From Oligoflexales bacterium (GTDB lineage Bacteria; Bdellovibrionota_B; Oligoflexia; Oligoflexales; RGVZ01), in contig CANJZQ010000006.1 of the NCBI GenBank assembly GCA_947479535.1, positions 1 to 64,000 on the forward strand: DNA of 64,000 nt, in the 5' to 3' direction. A program made the position numbers and the translations under genes. The stretch's first letter is position 1. Every line of letters begins with the position of its first letter. This document shows positions 17,938 to 27,956 of the stretch, piece by piece. The notes under the pieces were generated by a model. It had not been told where the DNA came from and made no database searches. It worked only from the letters and a program-made list of their open reading frames with translations.

Positions 17938-18918
17938 ATGAAATTGCCCAGGTACTTTAAAAAAAGTGTGGCGGGATTTTTTGCATGCCCTCTATTTTTA
18001 TTTGCTGATTTTGCATCAGCCAACACCTCTGACAGCAACTTCGGCTTTGGTGGCACCGCCGGACCACGCACCAGACGGACGAATCAGGGCAGCGTTATGC
18101 CAGGCGGCCCGTCCTTGAGGCAAAGTGTTGAAGCGCGCGATTTCTCGCTGGCGGTCAACGCAGCCATTCCCGATTTGTGGTCCATGACGCTGCAGTGGCG
18201 TCTGTCCCCCAGGTTCGCCTTCGAATTGAGCGCCGCGCCAGAAACAAAGTTGAATGTGCGGATTGAAATGCCGGCTGACTTGATCAGCACAAAGAAAAAC
18301 GTCGGCGTCGCCAATCCCGCTTACACCATCACATCCAAAGCCGGGAGCGGACCAGGAGGCGGCATTGCCGGCGTATTCTATCCTTATCTGTCGGGGCGCG
18401 ATGGTGGCGGATGGTTTATCGGAGCCGGCGCGATTTACAGACGCCTGACGCTGACGGGATTGACCAAGTCACCAGTATTGATCTGTTCCCTGATCGAGGC
18501 CCAAAAGAATCCGCCTTGCGGGGATTCGGACGCCGCACTTGTGACCAGAACCCAATTTGTGATCGATGCCGATATCGAGAGCAGCGGGATTGCGCTGCGC
18601 GGGTGGACGGGCTGGCGTTGGAACTTTGCAGCGAGTGGAAGTGGCGCTTTTACCGGAAGAGAAGGTGACTCTCTTTTGCGGCGGACTTTTGTGGAAGCCG
18701 CCCTTGGGGCCGAACGGGTTTCCAGCCCAAAACGCAAAACTGCCGTAAAAATAACGCTGGATACGCCGGGGCAGAGTGATGCGGACACAGAAACCGCACT
18801 GGGATTGCTGAAGGATCAAAACGCCAGCAAATCCCAGGATAAACTGGAGACCCTGTTGCGCAATTACGACTCTCGATTGACTCCCGTTGGATGGATCGCC
18901 GCAGGCATCTGGCTCTGA
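17938..18918 (+). CDS. secreted or outer-membrane protein of unknown function
   Basis: Not recognised. A 326-residue protein with a clear signal peptide: basic start MKLPRYFKKS, a hydrophobic stretch and a cleavage site at ADFASA. The mature part has Gly-rich and alternating polar/hydrophobic segments (GFGGTAGPRTRR, GGGIAGVFYPYL, GGGWFIGAGAIYRRL, LRGWTGWRWNFA) that would suit an outer-membrane beta-barrel, and a terminal aromatic-hydrophobic segment ending GWIAAGIWL. The start could be GTG 17932, overlapping the argS stop, or ATG 17938. It is probably co-transcribed with argS. The barrel assignment is inference. Confidence 0.72.
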   Translation: MKLPRYFKKSVAGFFACPLFLFADFASANTSDSNFGFGGTAGPRTRRTNQGSVMPGGPSLRQSVEARDFSLAVNAAIPDLWSMTLQWRLSPRFAFELSAAPETKLNVRIEMPADLISTKKNVGVANPAYTITSKAGSGPGGGIAGVFYPYLSGRDGGGWFIGAGAIYRRLTLTGLTKSPVLICSLIEAQKNPPCGDSDAALVTRTQFVIDADIESSGIALRGWTGWRWNFAASGSGAFTGREGDSLLRRTFVEAALGAERVSSPKRKTAVKITLDTPGQSDADTETALGLLKDQNASKSQDKLETLLRNYDSRLTPVGWIAAGIWL

Positions 18919-18934
18919 GTTTTCTCCCTGAAAT

Positions 18935-18984
18935 CATTGATGATTATAATATTAATTATATTTTTATTAAAAAGGTGATAAGAA
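18935..18984 (+). promoter_or_regulatory. AT-rich promoter region before the ferritin-like gene
   Basis: About 50 bases of almost pure A/T (including TATAAT at 18945-18950) lie between the preceding stop and the gene at 19020, in an otherwise GC-rich stretch. No convincing -35 box was found at the proper distance from TATAAT. Consistent with an UP-element-like or nucleoid-protein-controlled promoter. Confidence 0.4.
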
Positions 18985-19019
18985 CATAGTGTATTTATGA
19001 AGTGGGAGGAGCTGCTTTT

Positions 19020-19517
19020 ATGATGAGCTTTGGTGCCAACGAAGTGAACATCATGTCCAGGTCCTGGACCGGGGAAAACCCCTCGACCTTTCGCAGTTCA
19101 CCATGGACCGATGCACTCAATGCGGCCATCCGCTGCGAACTAGCCGCCGTCGACATCTACAGCCTTCTGATTCGAAGTGCGAATTTCGAAGCAAATTCTT
19201 TTGTCGATGAACATGCCCACGCTTCGCGCAAACTTGCCGTTTTGGTCATTGCCCGCCGGGGCGTGCCGGCCGACCGCCCCGCAGCTGTGATGGCGGGCTT
19301 CAACAAGGCAATCTTGCAAGTTTGCTCTCTGATGCCAGATGAAATCAACGAGCGATTCAGTCGCAGCCGCCTTGCGGGACTAGAAAAGCAATTGTGCCTC
19401 ATGTACGCAGCCTTGGCCTCTAATGCCCCTGCAGAAGACCGCCAAACCTTGGATCAGCTCGGAACCGGTGCGGCAGACCGCCACCTGTTTCTGCGCCGTA
19501 GTAACATTACTCTCTAA
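19020..19517 (+). CDS. small helical protein, possibly ferritin-like (DUF2383-type)
   Basis: A 165-residue protein. The segment ALNAAIRCELAAVDIYSLL, a later EHAHASRKLAVLVIARRGVP and a second half predicted to be helical resemble the layout of DUF2383-type ferritin-like stress proteins, in which Glu and His residues on a four-helix bundle may bind metal. The match is by eye and remote. ATG 19020 was chosen because GGGAGGAG lies 9 bases upstream; the GTG at 19002 would contain that site. The 3' end overlaps the convergent phosphatase gene by 11 bases. Confidence 0.65.
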   Translation: MMSFGANEVNIMSRSWTGENPSTFRSSPWTDALNAAIRCELAAVDIYSLLIRSANFEANSFVDEHAHASRKLAVLVIARRGVPADRPAAVMAGFNKAILQVCSLMPDEINERFSRSRLAGLEKQLCLMYAALASNAPAEDRQTLDQLGTGAADRHLFLRRSNITL

Positions 19518-20487
19518 CGCGCTCGATCCGGTAAAGCTCCCGCAAATCCACATCATAAAAGATCAGTGTCGCTTTTTCGGTTGTCAGTTCCATGGCCACG
19601 AAACCAAAAGCTGACTGAACAAATTTTGAACCCGATCGTTCTTGCTTCAGGCGTCCCACCTCTGCGCCGCCAGTCCCGGCGACGATGAAGTCCGTTTTGC
19701 AGCCACTGAAACTCAAGTGTTCGAGCTGGTGGGCATGCCCGGACAAATAGAAATCAGCCTGCTCGCAAATTTCCGGCCTGACCGTGTACTTGAAATAAGT
19801 TCCGTCGTAGGCTGCCCCGTGGGACGATGAACTCGCCATGGGATGGTGGCCCGTAACGATGGTCCAAGCCCCCTTCGCACTCCGCAAACGGGACTTCATA
19901 AAATCATAAACACAATCTCGTGGTGACCCACACCAGTCAAAGCGGTTGGTGTCCAATGCAATCAAGCGGACCAACGGCCCGAAATCCACCGAATAAAAGC
20001 GGCCCGGCATCCGCCATCGAGGCTGAACGGCTGAGTACTCGATCTGCGCCTCTGGCGAGAGGCGGTAGTCGTGGTTGCCCAGAACCGGATAAACAGGCAG
20101 CCCAGCAAGGCATGGTGATCCATAGGGCTTTTCAAATTTTTCCTGCCACTGGGCATCGGTCGTAGACGATACGCCGGCCGGGTAAAAATTATCTCCAAGC
20201 AAAAGAATCCCATCGAATGGCTGTTTTTTTGCCTGGTTGCAGGCACGCTCCATCGCGCCCGCGACCTGAAGTTGACCGGCACCACCAGTCCCGGTGTCCC
20301 CGAGTGCAAGTAAACGAACCGTATTCGACGGATCGTGTGGTGGCCATGACATCTTGATTCCCCCGGAAGTCGCCCTTGGGGTTCCCATCCAAAGAAACAA
20401 GACCAGGCCCACTGATGCACATCCAAGAAGCATAAGGCCGGGCCCAAGGCCCTGCCGCACCACGGCAAACCATTTTTCAAACCGCAT
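19507..20487 (-). CDS. exported metallophosphoesterase, acid-phosphatase-like
   Basis: A 326-residue calcineurin-like phosphoesterase with the five metal-site blocks in order: LALGDTGTGG, LLLGDNFYPAG, LGNHDYR, TGHHPMAS and LSGHAHQLEH. Spacing resembles tartrate-resistant (type 5) purple acid phosphatases. An N-terminal hydrophobic segment (LMLLGCASVGLVLFLWMG) is a membrane anchor or signal, with a possible lipobox LLGC, so the enzyme probably acts outside the cytoplasm on phosphomonoesters. ATG 20487 with GGCGGAG upstream was chosen over TTG 20508. Confidence 0.87.
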   Translation of the reverse strand: MRFEKWFAVVRQGLGPGLMLLGCASVGLVLFLWMGTPRATSGGIKMSWPPHDPSNTVRLLALGDTGTGGAGQLQVAGAMERACNQAKKQPFDGILLLGDNFYPAGVSSTTDAQWQEKFEKPYGSPCLAGLPVYPVLGNHDYRLSPEAQIEYSAVQPRWRMPGRFYSVDFGPLVRLIALDTNRFDWCGSPRDCVYDFMKSRLRSAKGAWTIVTGHHPMASSSSHGAAYDGTYFKYTVRPEICEQADFYLSGHAHQLEHLSFSGCKTDFIVAGTGGAEVGRLKQERSGSKFVQSAFGFVAMELTTEKATLIFYDVDLRELYRIERVRE

Positions 20488-20531
20488 CGTTGAAACTCCG
20501 CCCAACAATCATCTGTAGGGTATAATCAAGA

Positions 20532-21374
20532 GTGTACAATCAAACCGTAACCCTAATGCCAACCTCAAGGTCAACAGGAACCCGCGTGCCGGCAGAACAA
20601 ACCGTCAACGTCATCGGTCGCCTGACCCTTCGCCAGATCGAGGGCTTCGGTAACTTTGTCATTTTTCTCGGCAGCGGTCTGCGCCAGATTTTTTCAAGGG
20701 ACCTGCGCTCCACCCTTGTCTTCAGGCAACTCGAGTTTATAGGCAACCGGTCTTTTGCAATCATCATCCTTGCAGGCACCATGGTTGGTGCCGTTTTCGG
20801 CCTTCAGTTTGGCGAGATTTTCCGGATTTTTGGTGCCGAAAGCATGATCGGTGCTGCCGCCGGGTTCGCCCTTTCGAAAGAACTGGCACCCGTTGTGGGA
20901 TCGTTTCTGGTAACGGCCAGGGCGGGGTCAGCCATGGCGGCAGAAATTGGAACCATGCGGGTCAATGAACAGATTGACGCCATGCGCGTGATGGCAGTGA
21001 ACCCGGTCAATTACCTTGTCGCCCCACGAATGCTTGGGTCGATCCTGATGATGCCCCTCCTGACGGCGCTGTTTACGCTTGCAGGGGTCACCAGCGCCTT
21101 TGTGATCGGGGTCGGGATGTACAATGTTGACGTTGGCATTTTCTTTGAAAAAATCCGGTTCATCGTTGCTCCGCGTCATATTGTCCAGGGGCTGGAAAAA
21201 GCCGCCGTTTTCGGTGCGATCTTTTCGGTGACGGGATGTTTCAAGGGTTTCAATGCTGCCGGAGGCGCAAAAGGCGTCGGACGCGCCACGACCGAGGCCG
21301 TCGTGATCTCGCTGGTGACGATCCTCATCGTGGACTTTTTCATCAGTTACCTTCAATTCGAACGCTCGGTCTGA
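20532..21374 (+). CDS. mlaE: MlaE-family ABC transporter permease
   Basis: A 280-residue inner-membrane permease of the MlaE/YrbE family: IIILAGTMVGAVFGLQ, ALSKELAPVVGSFLVTARAGSAMAAEIGTM (with the conserved Glu-Leu-Ala-Pro block), MRVNEQIDAMRVMAVNPV and a C-terminal TTEAVVISLVTILIVDF. MlaE forms the membrane part of the phospholipid transport complex MlaFEDB, which keeps outer-membrane lipid asymmetry. The partners MlaF, MlaD and MlaC are not adjacent. The start may be GTG 20532 or ATG 20556; TATAAT lies at 20521-20526. Divergent from the phosphatase gene. Confidence 0.93.
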   Translation: MYNQTVTLMPTSRSTGTRVPAEQTVNVIGRLTLRQIEGFGNFVIFLGSGLRQIFSRDLRSTLVFRQLEFIGNRSFAIIILAGTMVGAVFGLQFGEIFRIFGAESMIGAAAGFALSKELAPVVGSFLVTARAGSAMAAEIGTMRVNEQIDAMRVMAVNPVNYLVAPRMLGSILMMPLLTALFTLAGVTSAFVIGVGMYNVDVGIFFEKIRFIVAPRHIVQGLEKAAVFGAIFSVTGCFKGFNAAGGAKGVGRATTEAVVISLVTILIVDFFISYLQFERSV

Positions 21375-21421
21375 GTAAAAAAAGCCGCCGAACAGCAAAG
21401 CTCCCGAAAGGAACGTTTAAA

Positions 21422-23773
21422 ATGACCAATCAGGGCAACGGTAACGGAAACTCCACCGCCAACGGCAACAATCATGCTCCAAAGCTTTCGGACGATGAAA
21501 TCGATCGCCTCGCACTGGCCTATCACGAGCGCAGTCCAGCCGGAAAAATCTTCACAGGGCTGTCAAAACCCGCGGCCACACAGCAGGACTTGACCCTTGC
21601 CTATTCCCCCGGCGTCGCAGCGCCCTGCCTGGAAATTGCCAAAAACGAGGATGATTCGTTTCGTTACACGGGACGCGGCAACCTGGTCGGCGTCATCTCC
21701 AACGGCACCGCAGTCCTTGGCCTCGGTGACATCGGCGCCCATGCATCGAAGCCCGTCATGGAGGGCAAGGCGATGCTCTTTAAAAAATTCGCCGACATCA
21801 ACGTTTTCGACATCGAAGTCAACGCAAAGAATCCTGCGGATTTTATCGCTGCTGTCAGGTCTCTGGAGCCCACATTTGGCGGCATAAACCTGGAAGACAT
21901 CAAAGCCCCGGAATGTTTCGAAATCGAGGAAGCCCTGCGCGAGCAAATGAACATTCCGGTCATGCATGATGACCAGCACGGAACGGCAATCATCTGCTCC
22001 GCCGCATTCCTGAATGCATTGACCGTGACGCAGCGTGATCTGAAAAAGACGAAAATCGTATTCTCCGGCAGCGGCGCGGCTGCTATTGCCACGGCAAATC
22101 TTTTTCTCGCCCTCGGCGTCGAACAGAACAATTTGATCATGTGCGACAGCAAGGGCGTCGTCTCCACTTCGCGCAAGGACCTGAATAAATACAAGATCAA
22201 GTTCTCACGCGAGACCGACATGAAAACCCTCGAGGAAGCCCTCGATGGCGCTGATGTTTTTGTTGGTGTCTCAGCCGCCAACGTTCTCAAACCTGAGATG
22301 ATCATGAAGATGGCCAAAAACCCGATCATCTTCGCACTGGCAAACCCGGACCCGGAAATCCTTCCCGATGTCGCACTCGCAGCACGCCCCGATGCAATTG
22401 TCGCCACTGGACGCAGTGACTATCCCAACCAGGTGAACAACGTGCTTGGCTTTCCCTACATATTTCGCGGAGCACTCGATGTCCGTGCCCGGACCATCAA
22501 CATTGAAATGAAACTGGCTGCCGTTCGCGCCATTGCAGATCTGGCAAAAGAGGATGTTCCCGACGTTGTGAACCGTGCCTACAAAACCGATCAAAATTAT
22601 CAATTCGGTCGCGACTACCTGATTCCGAAACCAGTCGACCCGCGGGTCCTGCTGCGCGTAGCGCCGGCCGTTGCAAAGGCTGCCATGGACACCGGCGTGG
22701 CCCGCGTCAAGATTGATATGAACCAGTACCGGGAAAAACTTGAACTCATGGGCGGACCTTCCAAACGCCTCATGCGGTCCATCCGCAAAGACCTGGCATC
22801 CCACCGTCAAAAATCAGGCCGGAAGATTCATCTGGCCATTCCGCATGGACACGATAAACGAATCGTCCGGGCCGCGGCCCAACTGTGTGACGAAGGCGAA
22901 ATCGACATCACACTCCTTGGGTCACGCAAGCACATCACACGCATGGCCGCAGAAATGGGTCTCAAACAATTCGAGGGCAAGGTGAAAATCATCGACCCCC
23001 TGAAGGACGAGGACTTGGCACAAAAATACGGCGAGCATCTCTTTGAACTTCGCCAGCGAAAAGGGATCTCCCGTGCAGCGGCGCAGGAATTGATCCGCGG
23101 CCATGATTATTTCGCAGGAATGATGCTGGCCAGCGGCGCCGTCGACGGACAAGTCTCCGGACTTGTGGTCAGCTACCAGCGCGCGGTGAAACCCCTGATC
23201 GAGACCGTCGGTGTCGCCAAGGACGAGGCCCTCGCGGGTGTTTACCTGATCATGACGCCAGAAAAATTATTCTTCTTGGCGGACTGCACGATCAACATCG
23301 ACCCGACCGCAGACCAGCTGGTCGAGATCGCCGAGGCCACGGCCGAATTGGCCAAGCGCTACATGAAGGAACCCGTCCGGCTTGCCATGCTCAGTTTCGC
23401 CAGCTTTGGTGCCACCCGGCATGAACATGTTGACAAGGTGGCAAATGCAACCCGTATCCTTCAGGAACGTCACCCGGAGCTTTGCGTCGACGGGGAGATG
23501 CAAGCCGACGTTGCGCTGAATGAGACGCTCAGGCACAACGAATTTCCATTTTGCAAACTTGATGGCGATGCGAATGTTTTGATTTTTCCGAATCTCGACG
23601 CGGCGAACATTGCCTATAAGCTGCTGATCAACATTGCCGACGTTACTCCAGTCGGTCCGGTGCTCGTTGGCCTCAAGGGCCCAGCAAACATCTTGCAGCA
23701 AAGTGCCACCGTGGAAGAAATCGTCAGCCTTTGCTACATGACCGCGCATCAGGCGGCTCTCGGAGGCAATTAG
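21422..23773 (+). CDS. maeB: malic enzyme-phosphotransacetylase fusion (MaeB type)
   Basis: A 783-residue cytoplasmic protein. Residues about 30-440 are NAD(P)-dependent malic enzyme (GLSKPAATQQDLTLAYSPGV, DDQHGTAI, GSGAAAIATANLF, FALANPDPEI), which oxidatively decarboxylates malate to pyruvate. Residues about 450-783 are a phosphate acetyl/butyryltransferase-like domain (HLAIPHGHDKR, GLKGPANILQQSATVEEIV), which usually senses acetyl-CoA in MaeB enzymes. The extreme N-terminus is a Gly/Asn-rich tail. ATG 21422 has AAAGGA 9 bases upstream; the earlier part of the open frame overlaps mlaE and is a shadow. The stop overlaps the convergent gene by 4 bases. Confidence 0.95.
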   Translation: MTNQGNGNGNSTANGNNHAPKLSDDEIDRLALAYHERSPAGKIFTGLSKPAATQQDLTLAYSPGVAAPCLEIAKNEDDSFRYTGRGNLVGVISNGTAVLGLGDIGAHASKPVMEGKAMLFKKFADINVFDIEVNAKNPADFIAAVRSLEPTFGGINLEDIKAPECFEIEEALREQMNIPVMHDDQHGTAIICSAAFLNALTVTQRDLKKTKIVFSGSGAAAIATANLFLALGVEQNNLIMCDSKGVVSTSRKDLNKYKIKFSRETDMKTLEEALDGADVFVGVSAANVLKPEMIMKMAKNPIIFALANPDPEILPDVALAARPDAIVATGRSDYPNQVNNVLGFPYIFRGALDVRARTINIEMKLAAVRAIADLAKEDVPDVVNRAYKTDQNYQFGRDYLIPKPVDPRVLLRVAPAVAKAAMDTGVARVKIDMNQYREKLELMGGPSKRLMRSIRKDLASHRQKSGRKIHLAIPHGHDKRIVRAAAQLCDEGEIDITLLGSRKHITRMAAEMGLKQFEGKVKIIDPLKDEDLAQKYGEHLFELRQRKGISRAAAQELIRGHDYFAGMMLASGAVDGQVSGLVVSYQRAVKPLIETVGVAKDEALAGVYLIMTPEKLFFLADCTINIDPTADQLVEIAEATAELAKRYMKEPVRLAMLSFASFGATRHEHVDKVANATRILQERHPELCVDGEMQADVALNETLRHNEFPFCKLDGDANVLIFPNLDAANIAYKLLINIADVTPVGPVLVGLKGPANILQQSATVEEIVSLCYMTAHQAALGGN

Positions 23774-24246
23774 AAAACGCAGGACAAGCGGCGCTCGATC
23801 ACAGAACCTTCCTCGGCATAATGCAGGATATACCCGCCATATGTCCCGTCATTGCGGCGCTCGAAACAAACGCCGACTTCAGTCCGGATGTCACCGGCAT
23901 CTGAGGCGTCCGGTCCGCGTTCAGGGAACTGGTAAACCTCACAGATCGGGTCACGTCCCAAGTCCAGTTGTTGACCGCGGATCCATCGTGAGACCCACTG
24001 GGCGCTTTCCTTGGGCAGGGTCGAAACTTTCGCCTCAATCCAGTCACCGCCACCTTCGGGGTCCCAGCGCTTGACGATCTCGAGTCGCAGCCTGGGACCA
24101 TCATCTCGGGTCTGACAGGAAGCAAAAACGCCATGCCGTTCCCCGGCAATGCCAACGCCAGAAAAAACAAAACACAAGGTGCCTGCGATGATTCCCGATG
24201 CAACAATCCGAGACAATATGGTCTTCGATGAGATGGATAATTTCAT
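23770..24246 (-). CDS. small secreted protein of unknown function
   Basis: Not recognised. A 158-residue protein with a signal peptide (MKLSISSKTILSRIVASGII, hydrophobic core to about residue 35, cleavage near GIAGE). The mature part has Cys residues near both ends (ASCQT and LSCVF) plus two in between (ICEVY, VCFER), suggesting disulfides. ATG 24246 follows GGAAGGG at 6-7 bases; the open frame further upstream is not protein-like. It sits 79 bases downstream of the oxygenase gene on the same strand. Confidence 0.75.
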   Translation of the reverse strand: MKLSISSKTILSRIVASGIIAGTLCFVFSGVGIAGERHGVFASCQTRDDGPRLRLEIVKRWDPEGGGDWIEAKVSTLPKESAQWVSRWIRGQQLDLGRDPICEVYQFPERGPDASDAGDIRTEVGVCFERRNDGTYGGYILHYAEEGSVIERRLSCVF

Positions 24247-24325
24247 GACGGGCCCTTCCAGTTCAATCAGCCATCGCGCCATGCAAAAAACTGACCATCC
24301 GCCAAGGCGGCGGCTGGAATGGGAT

Positions 24326-25324
24326 TCATCGGGAATCAAGTTGGCTTTCGGGAAACACCTTTCGTACCTTCGAGAGGATATATTCACCGTACGTTCCCGA
24401 TACCGCATGCACATTGGCCTTGTCCCAGCGCTCCGCTGAGTCGTCCTTGACCCGGTCGCGGTCGACCACGGGAAGAGGCTGAACCACCGCGTCAAATCCA
24501 GGGTCAAAAAAGAATGGAAAGGACAGGCGATTTCGACCGGATGCATTTCGCACGCGATGCGGCGTTGACTTGTATCGTCCGCCCGTCATCCGGTCCAACA
24601 TGTCTCCAATATTGCACACAAAGGTGTTTTCAACTGGTGGCGCCGGAATCCAACCCGTATTTGTTTTAACCTCAAGTCCACCGCAGTCGTCCTGCTTCAA
24701 AATGGTCAACACGCCGTAGTCGGTGTGCTCACCGACACCCCATTGGTGCAGCTGGTTCAGGTCGGGCACCGGATAATGAAAGATCCGAAAGAGCAGCAGG
24801 GGATCTTTGGTATACCGCTCGTGAAAATAATTTTCTTCCAAGCCCAGGCTAAGAGACAAAGCACCCATGAGGGCATGCCCCAATGCCGTCATTTCATCCA
24901 TGTAGGCCAGCACGACCGCCCGAAGTTCGGTGGGCTCGGCTGGAAAAAGGTTTGCGCCATGCATGGGCTTGCCAGCGATCACGGCCGGGTGTTCGCCGGA
25001 CAATTCCTGGCCGAAATAAATGCCTTCCTTGACGTCCGGCAGCCCCGAAGTCAGTTCAACGCCGACTGGAAAAAAGCCCCGCCAGGCACGACCGGCTTTG
25101 GCCATCGCAATCCGCATCTTGCTCTCATGGCTCTGGGCAAAAAAATCACGACTCAACGCCTCGATTTTGTTCTGAAGGTCCAGGCTGATGCCGTGACCGG
25201 AAACATAGAAAAATCCGACCTCGCGGCAAGCCCGTCCAATGGCTTGTGCAACAGATGATTTGGAATCGGCGCTTCCCCTGAGGCCGGAAATGTCGATCAG
25301 TGGCACTTGAACTGGAATTTCCAT
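24326..25324 (-). CDS. isopenicillin N synthase-like 2-oxoglutarate/Fe(II) dioxygenase
   Basis: A 332-residue non-haem iron oxygenase. The iron triad is GEHTDYGVLTIL (His, Asp) and STPHRVRN (His); the RxS motif is GRNRLSFPFFFDP. The N-terminus VPLIDISGL and CREVGFFYVSGHGI match the DIOX_N domain. The substrate is unknown. ATG 25324 has GGAGG 5 bases upstream. It is a paralogue of 3903-4928, with quite different surroundings: here it diverges from leuS. Plant-like and fungal IPNS relatives share this layout, as do many uncharacterised bacterial enzymes. Confidence 0.9.
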   Translation of the reverse strand: MEIPVQVPLIDISGLRGSADSKSSVAQAIGRACREVGFFYVSGHGISLDLQNKIEALSRDFFAQSHESKMRIAMAKAGRAWRGFFPVGVELTSGLPDVKEGIYFGQELSGEHPAVIAGKPMHGANLFPAEPTELRAVVLAYMDEMTALGHALMGALSLSLGLEENYFHERYTKDPLLLFRIFHYPVPDLNQLHQWGVGEHTDYGVLTILKQDDCGGLEVKTNTGWIPAPPVENTFVCNIGDMLDRMTGGRYKSTPHRVRNASGRNRLSFPFFFDPGFDAVVQPLPVVDRDRVKDDSAERWDKANVHAVSGTYGEYILSKVRKVFPESQLDSR

Positions 25325-25414
25325 GAGGACCTCCACAAATAGAATCTGCGCCAACGGACCTCGCGCCATGCGTTTAACGGCCCGGAATGGCTTTTCCGTT
25401 GTAAAATCGGGCCA

Positions 25415-25437
25415 TTGATGGTTTTTTAAGCCATCAA
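25415..25437 (+). other. hairpin in the leuS leader
   Basis: TTGATGG (25415-25421) and CCATCAA (25431-25437) form a 7-bp stem around a T-rich 9-base loop, 54 bases before the likely leuS start and just before the alternative start at 25455. It could be a leader hairpin or part of an operator. No T-box specifier pattern was recognised. Confidence 0.3.
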
Positions 25438-25490
25438 AACAGGCAGCGGGGTCGATGCCCAACATCCTAATCCAGAAGCAGGCAAACGGC

Positions 25491-27950
25491 ATGGAAGAAA
25501 AGCAGAGTTATCCATTCTCAATCATTGAGAAAAAGTGGCAACACCACTGGCTGGAAAACAAAACCTTCAAGACTCCGGACCCAGACGACGCCTCGGGGCC
25601 GAAGAAGCCCAAATACTATATTTTGGACATGTTCCCCTACCCATCTGGTGACGGCCTGCATGTCGGCCACCCGGAAGGCTACACCGCAACCGACATCGTC
25701 GCCCGGTTTAAGCGCATGAATGGCTTTAATGTCCTGCACCCGATGGGCTGGGACGCCTTTGGCCTGCCCGCCGAACAGCATGCCATCAACACCGGCACGC
25801 ACCCGCGGGTCACGACCGCCAAAAACATCAACCGCTTTCGCGAACAGATCCAGTCGCTGGGACTCAGTTACGACTGGGACCGTGAAGTCGACACGACGGA
25901 TCCCAGCTACTACAAATGGACCCAGTGGATCTTCTTGAAACTGTTTCAGCGCGGCCTCGCCTATGAATCACACGAACCGGTGAACTGGTGCCCAGCGTTG
26001 GGCACGGTCCTCGCCAACGAGGAAGTCATTGACGGCAAGTCTGAAAGGGGCGGCCATCCCGTCGTCCGCCGGCCAATGCGCCAATGGGTCTTGAAAATCA
26101 CCGCCTATGCCGAACGCCTTCTCGACGACTTGGATCTGGTGGATTGGCCGGACAGCGTCAAGGAAATGCAGCGCAACTGGATTGGCAAAAGTGTCGGCGC
26201 CGAGGTTGAGTTCAAAATCGCCGAAAATGAAAAATCACGCGAATCTCTGGGCTTCACCGTTTTCACCACGAGGCCCGATACTCTTTTTGGCGCAACATTT
26301 TGTGTGCTCGCCCCGGAACATCCACTGGTTGATAAAATCACCACCGCTGCACAACACGATGCGGTGGTGTCCTACGTCGAAGAAACAAAGCGACGCAGCG
26401 ACATGGAACGCACCGGCCTCAACACAGAAAAGACTGGTGTCTTCACTGGGGCGTTTGCCATCAACCCGGCCAACAATGAAAAAATTCCGGTTTGGATTGC
26501 GGATTACGTGATGATCACCTACGGCCACGGGGCTATCATGGCGGTTCCCGGACATGATGAGCGGGATCATGAATTCGCCCGCAAGTTCGGACTTCCGGTC
26601 AAGCGCGTCCTGACGGGATCACCTGATGAATCGAGCGACTCGGCCCACACTGGGGACGGAACACTCGTCAACTCTGGCTTCTTGAACGGGATGGACAAGG
26701 CAACCGCCGTCCATCGCATGGGTCAGTGGCTGCAAGAGCACAAACTTGGCAAGCCCACCGTAACCTACAAACTGCGGGACTGGCTGTTCTCCCGCCAGCG
26801 TTACTGGGGCGAGCCATTTCCAATCGCGCAAGATAACAACGGCAACGTCGTGACGGTCGACGAATCTGAGCTGCCGGTTTTATTGCCCGACCTCGAAGAT
26901 TTCAAGCCCTCTGGAAACGGCGAATCCCCGCTTTCGCGATCGAAAGATTGGTTGGAATACAAAAAAGACGGCAAGGTCTACCGGCGGGAAACCAACACGA
27001 TGCCGCAGTGGGCCGGCAGCTGCTGGTACTATCTGCGCTACATCGATCCGCACAACGATCATGCAGCATGGGAAAAATCCAAAGAGAAATACTGGATGCC
27101 CGTCGATTTGTATGTCGGCGGTGTTGAGCATGCGGTTTTACATCTTCTTTACGCACGCTTCTGGCACAAGGTCCTCTTCGACTGCGGCCTGGTGTCGACC
27201 AAAGAGCCATTCCAGCGCCTCGTCAACCAGGGAATGATTCTGGGGGAAAATGGCGAGAAGATGTCCAAGAGCCGCGGCAACGTGGTCAACCCGGACGACA
27301 TCATCCGCGAATGGGGTGCCGACTCCCTGCGCCTGTACGAAATGTTCATGGGACCTCTGGAAGCCACAAAGCCATGGCAGACCGCCGGCATTGTCGGGTG
27401 CCACCGGTTCCTGCGTCGCTTTTGGAAACTTTTTGTCACGGATGAAGGCCAACTCAGCGGACAGATCCAGGCAAAAGAAGACAGTGAAACATTCAAGCGG
27501 ACTCTGCACAGGACCATCCAAAAGGTAACGCTGGACACGGGAGCCATGCGATTCAACACCGCAATCGCCGCCATGATGGAACTGGTCAACGCTGCCTACA
27601 AGGAGCCTGCCATTTCGCGCGCTTCGGCCAACATCATGACCTTGCTGTTGGCAAGTTACGCACCACACATGGCTGAAGAACTCTGGGCAAGGCTTGGACA
27701 CACAGAAACGCTGGCTTATGAACCATGGCCCAAGTTTGACGAGGCTTTGTGTCAGGTCGATTCCGTGACCCTGTCGATCAGCGTCAATGGCAAGATGCGC
27801 GGCACCATCGAAATGCCAAAGGATGCCACCCAAGCTGATGTGCTCAACGCTGCAAAAGCCCTCGAAGGGGTCCAGCGCCATCTGGAAGGAAAACAGATCC
27901 GCAAGGAAATCTACGTTCCGGGAAAAATCGTCAATTTTGTGGTTTCCTGA
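25491..27950 (+). CDS. leuS: leucyl-tRNA synthetase
   Basis: An 819-residue class I aminoacyl-tRNA synthetase. The HIGH motif appears as [16 protein letters not shown] near residue 56, the CP1 editing domain as [15 protein letters not shown] with TGAFAINP and [10 protein letters not shown], and the KMSKS motif as [11 protein letters not shown] near residue 589. The C-terminal anticodon-binding and leucine-specific domains are complete. ATG 25491 starts the protein at the conserved EKKW N-terminus; ATG 25455 would add 12 residues and cannot be excluded. It is followed after 6 bases by hemJ. Confidence 0.96.
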   Translation: MEEKQSYPFSIIEKKWQHHWLENKTFKTPDPDDASGPKKPKYYILDMFPYPSGDGLHVGHPEGYTATDIVARFKRMNGFNVLHPMGWDAFGLPAEQHAINTGTHPRVTTAKNINRFREQIQSLGLSYDWDREVDTTDPSYYKWTQWIFLKLFQRGLAYESHEPVNWCPALGTVLANEEVIDGKSERGGHPVVRRPMRQWVLKITAYAERLLDDLDLVDWPDSVKEMQRNWIGKSVGAEVEFKIAENEKSRESLGFTVFTTRPDTLFGATFCVLAPEHPLVDKITTAAQHDAVVSYVEETKRRSDMERTGLNTEKTGVFTGAFAINPANNEKIPVWIADYVMITYGHGAIMAVPGHDERDHEFARKFGLPVKRVLTGSPDESSDSAHTGDGTLVNSGFLNGMDKATAVHRMGQWLQEHKLGKPTVTYKLRDWLFSRQRYWGEPFPIAQDNNGNVVTVDESELPVLLPDLEDFKPSGNGESPLSRSKDWLEYKKDGKVYRRETNTMPQWAGSCWYYLRYIDPHNDHAAWEKSKEKYWMPVDLYVGGVEHAVLHLLYARFWHKVLFDCGLVSTKEPFQRLVNQGMILGENGEKMSKSRGNVVNPDDIIREWGADSLRLYEMFMGPLEATKPWQTAGIVGCHRFLRRFWKLFVTDEGQLSGQIQAKEDSETFKRTLHRTIQKVTLDTGAMRFNTAIAAMMELVNAAYKEPAISRASANIMTLLLASYAPHMAEELWARLGHTETLAYEPWPKFDEALCQVDSVTLSISVNGKMRGTIEMPKDATQADVLNAAKALEGVQRHLEGKQIRKEIYVPGKIVNFVVS

Positions 27951-27956
27951 GGACTG

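Noticed and set aside
21236..21421. Upstream extension of the malic enzyme frame into mlaE.
   Set aside because: It is Arg-rich and overlaps mlaE out of frame; ATG 21422 has a proper ribosome-binding site.
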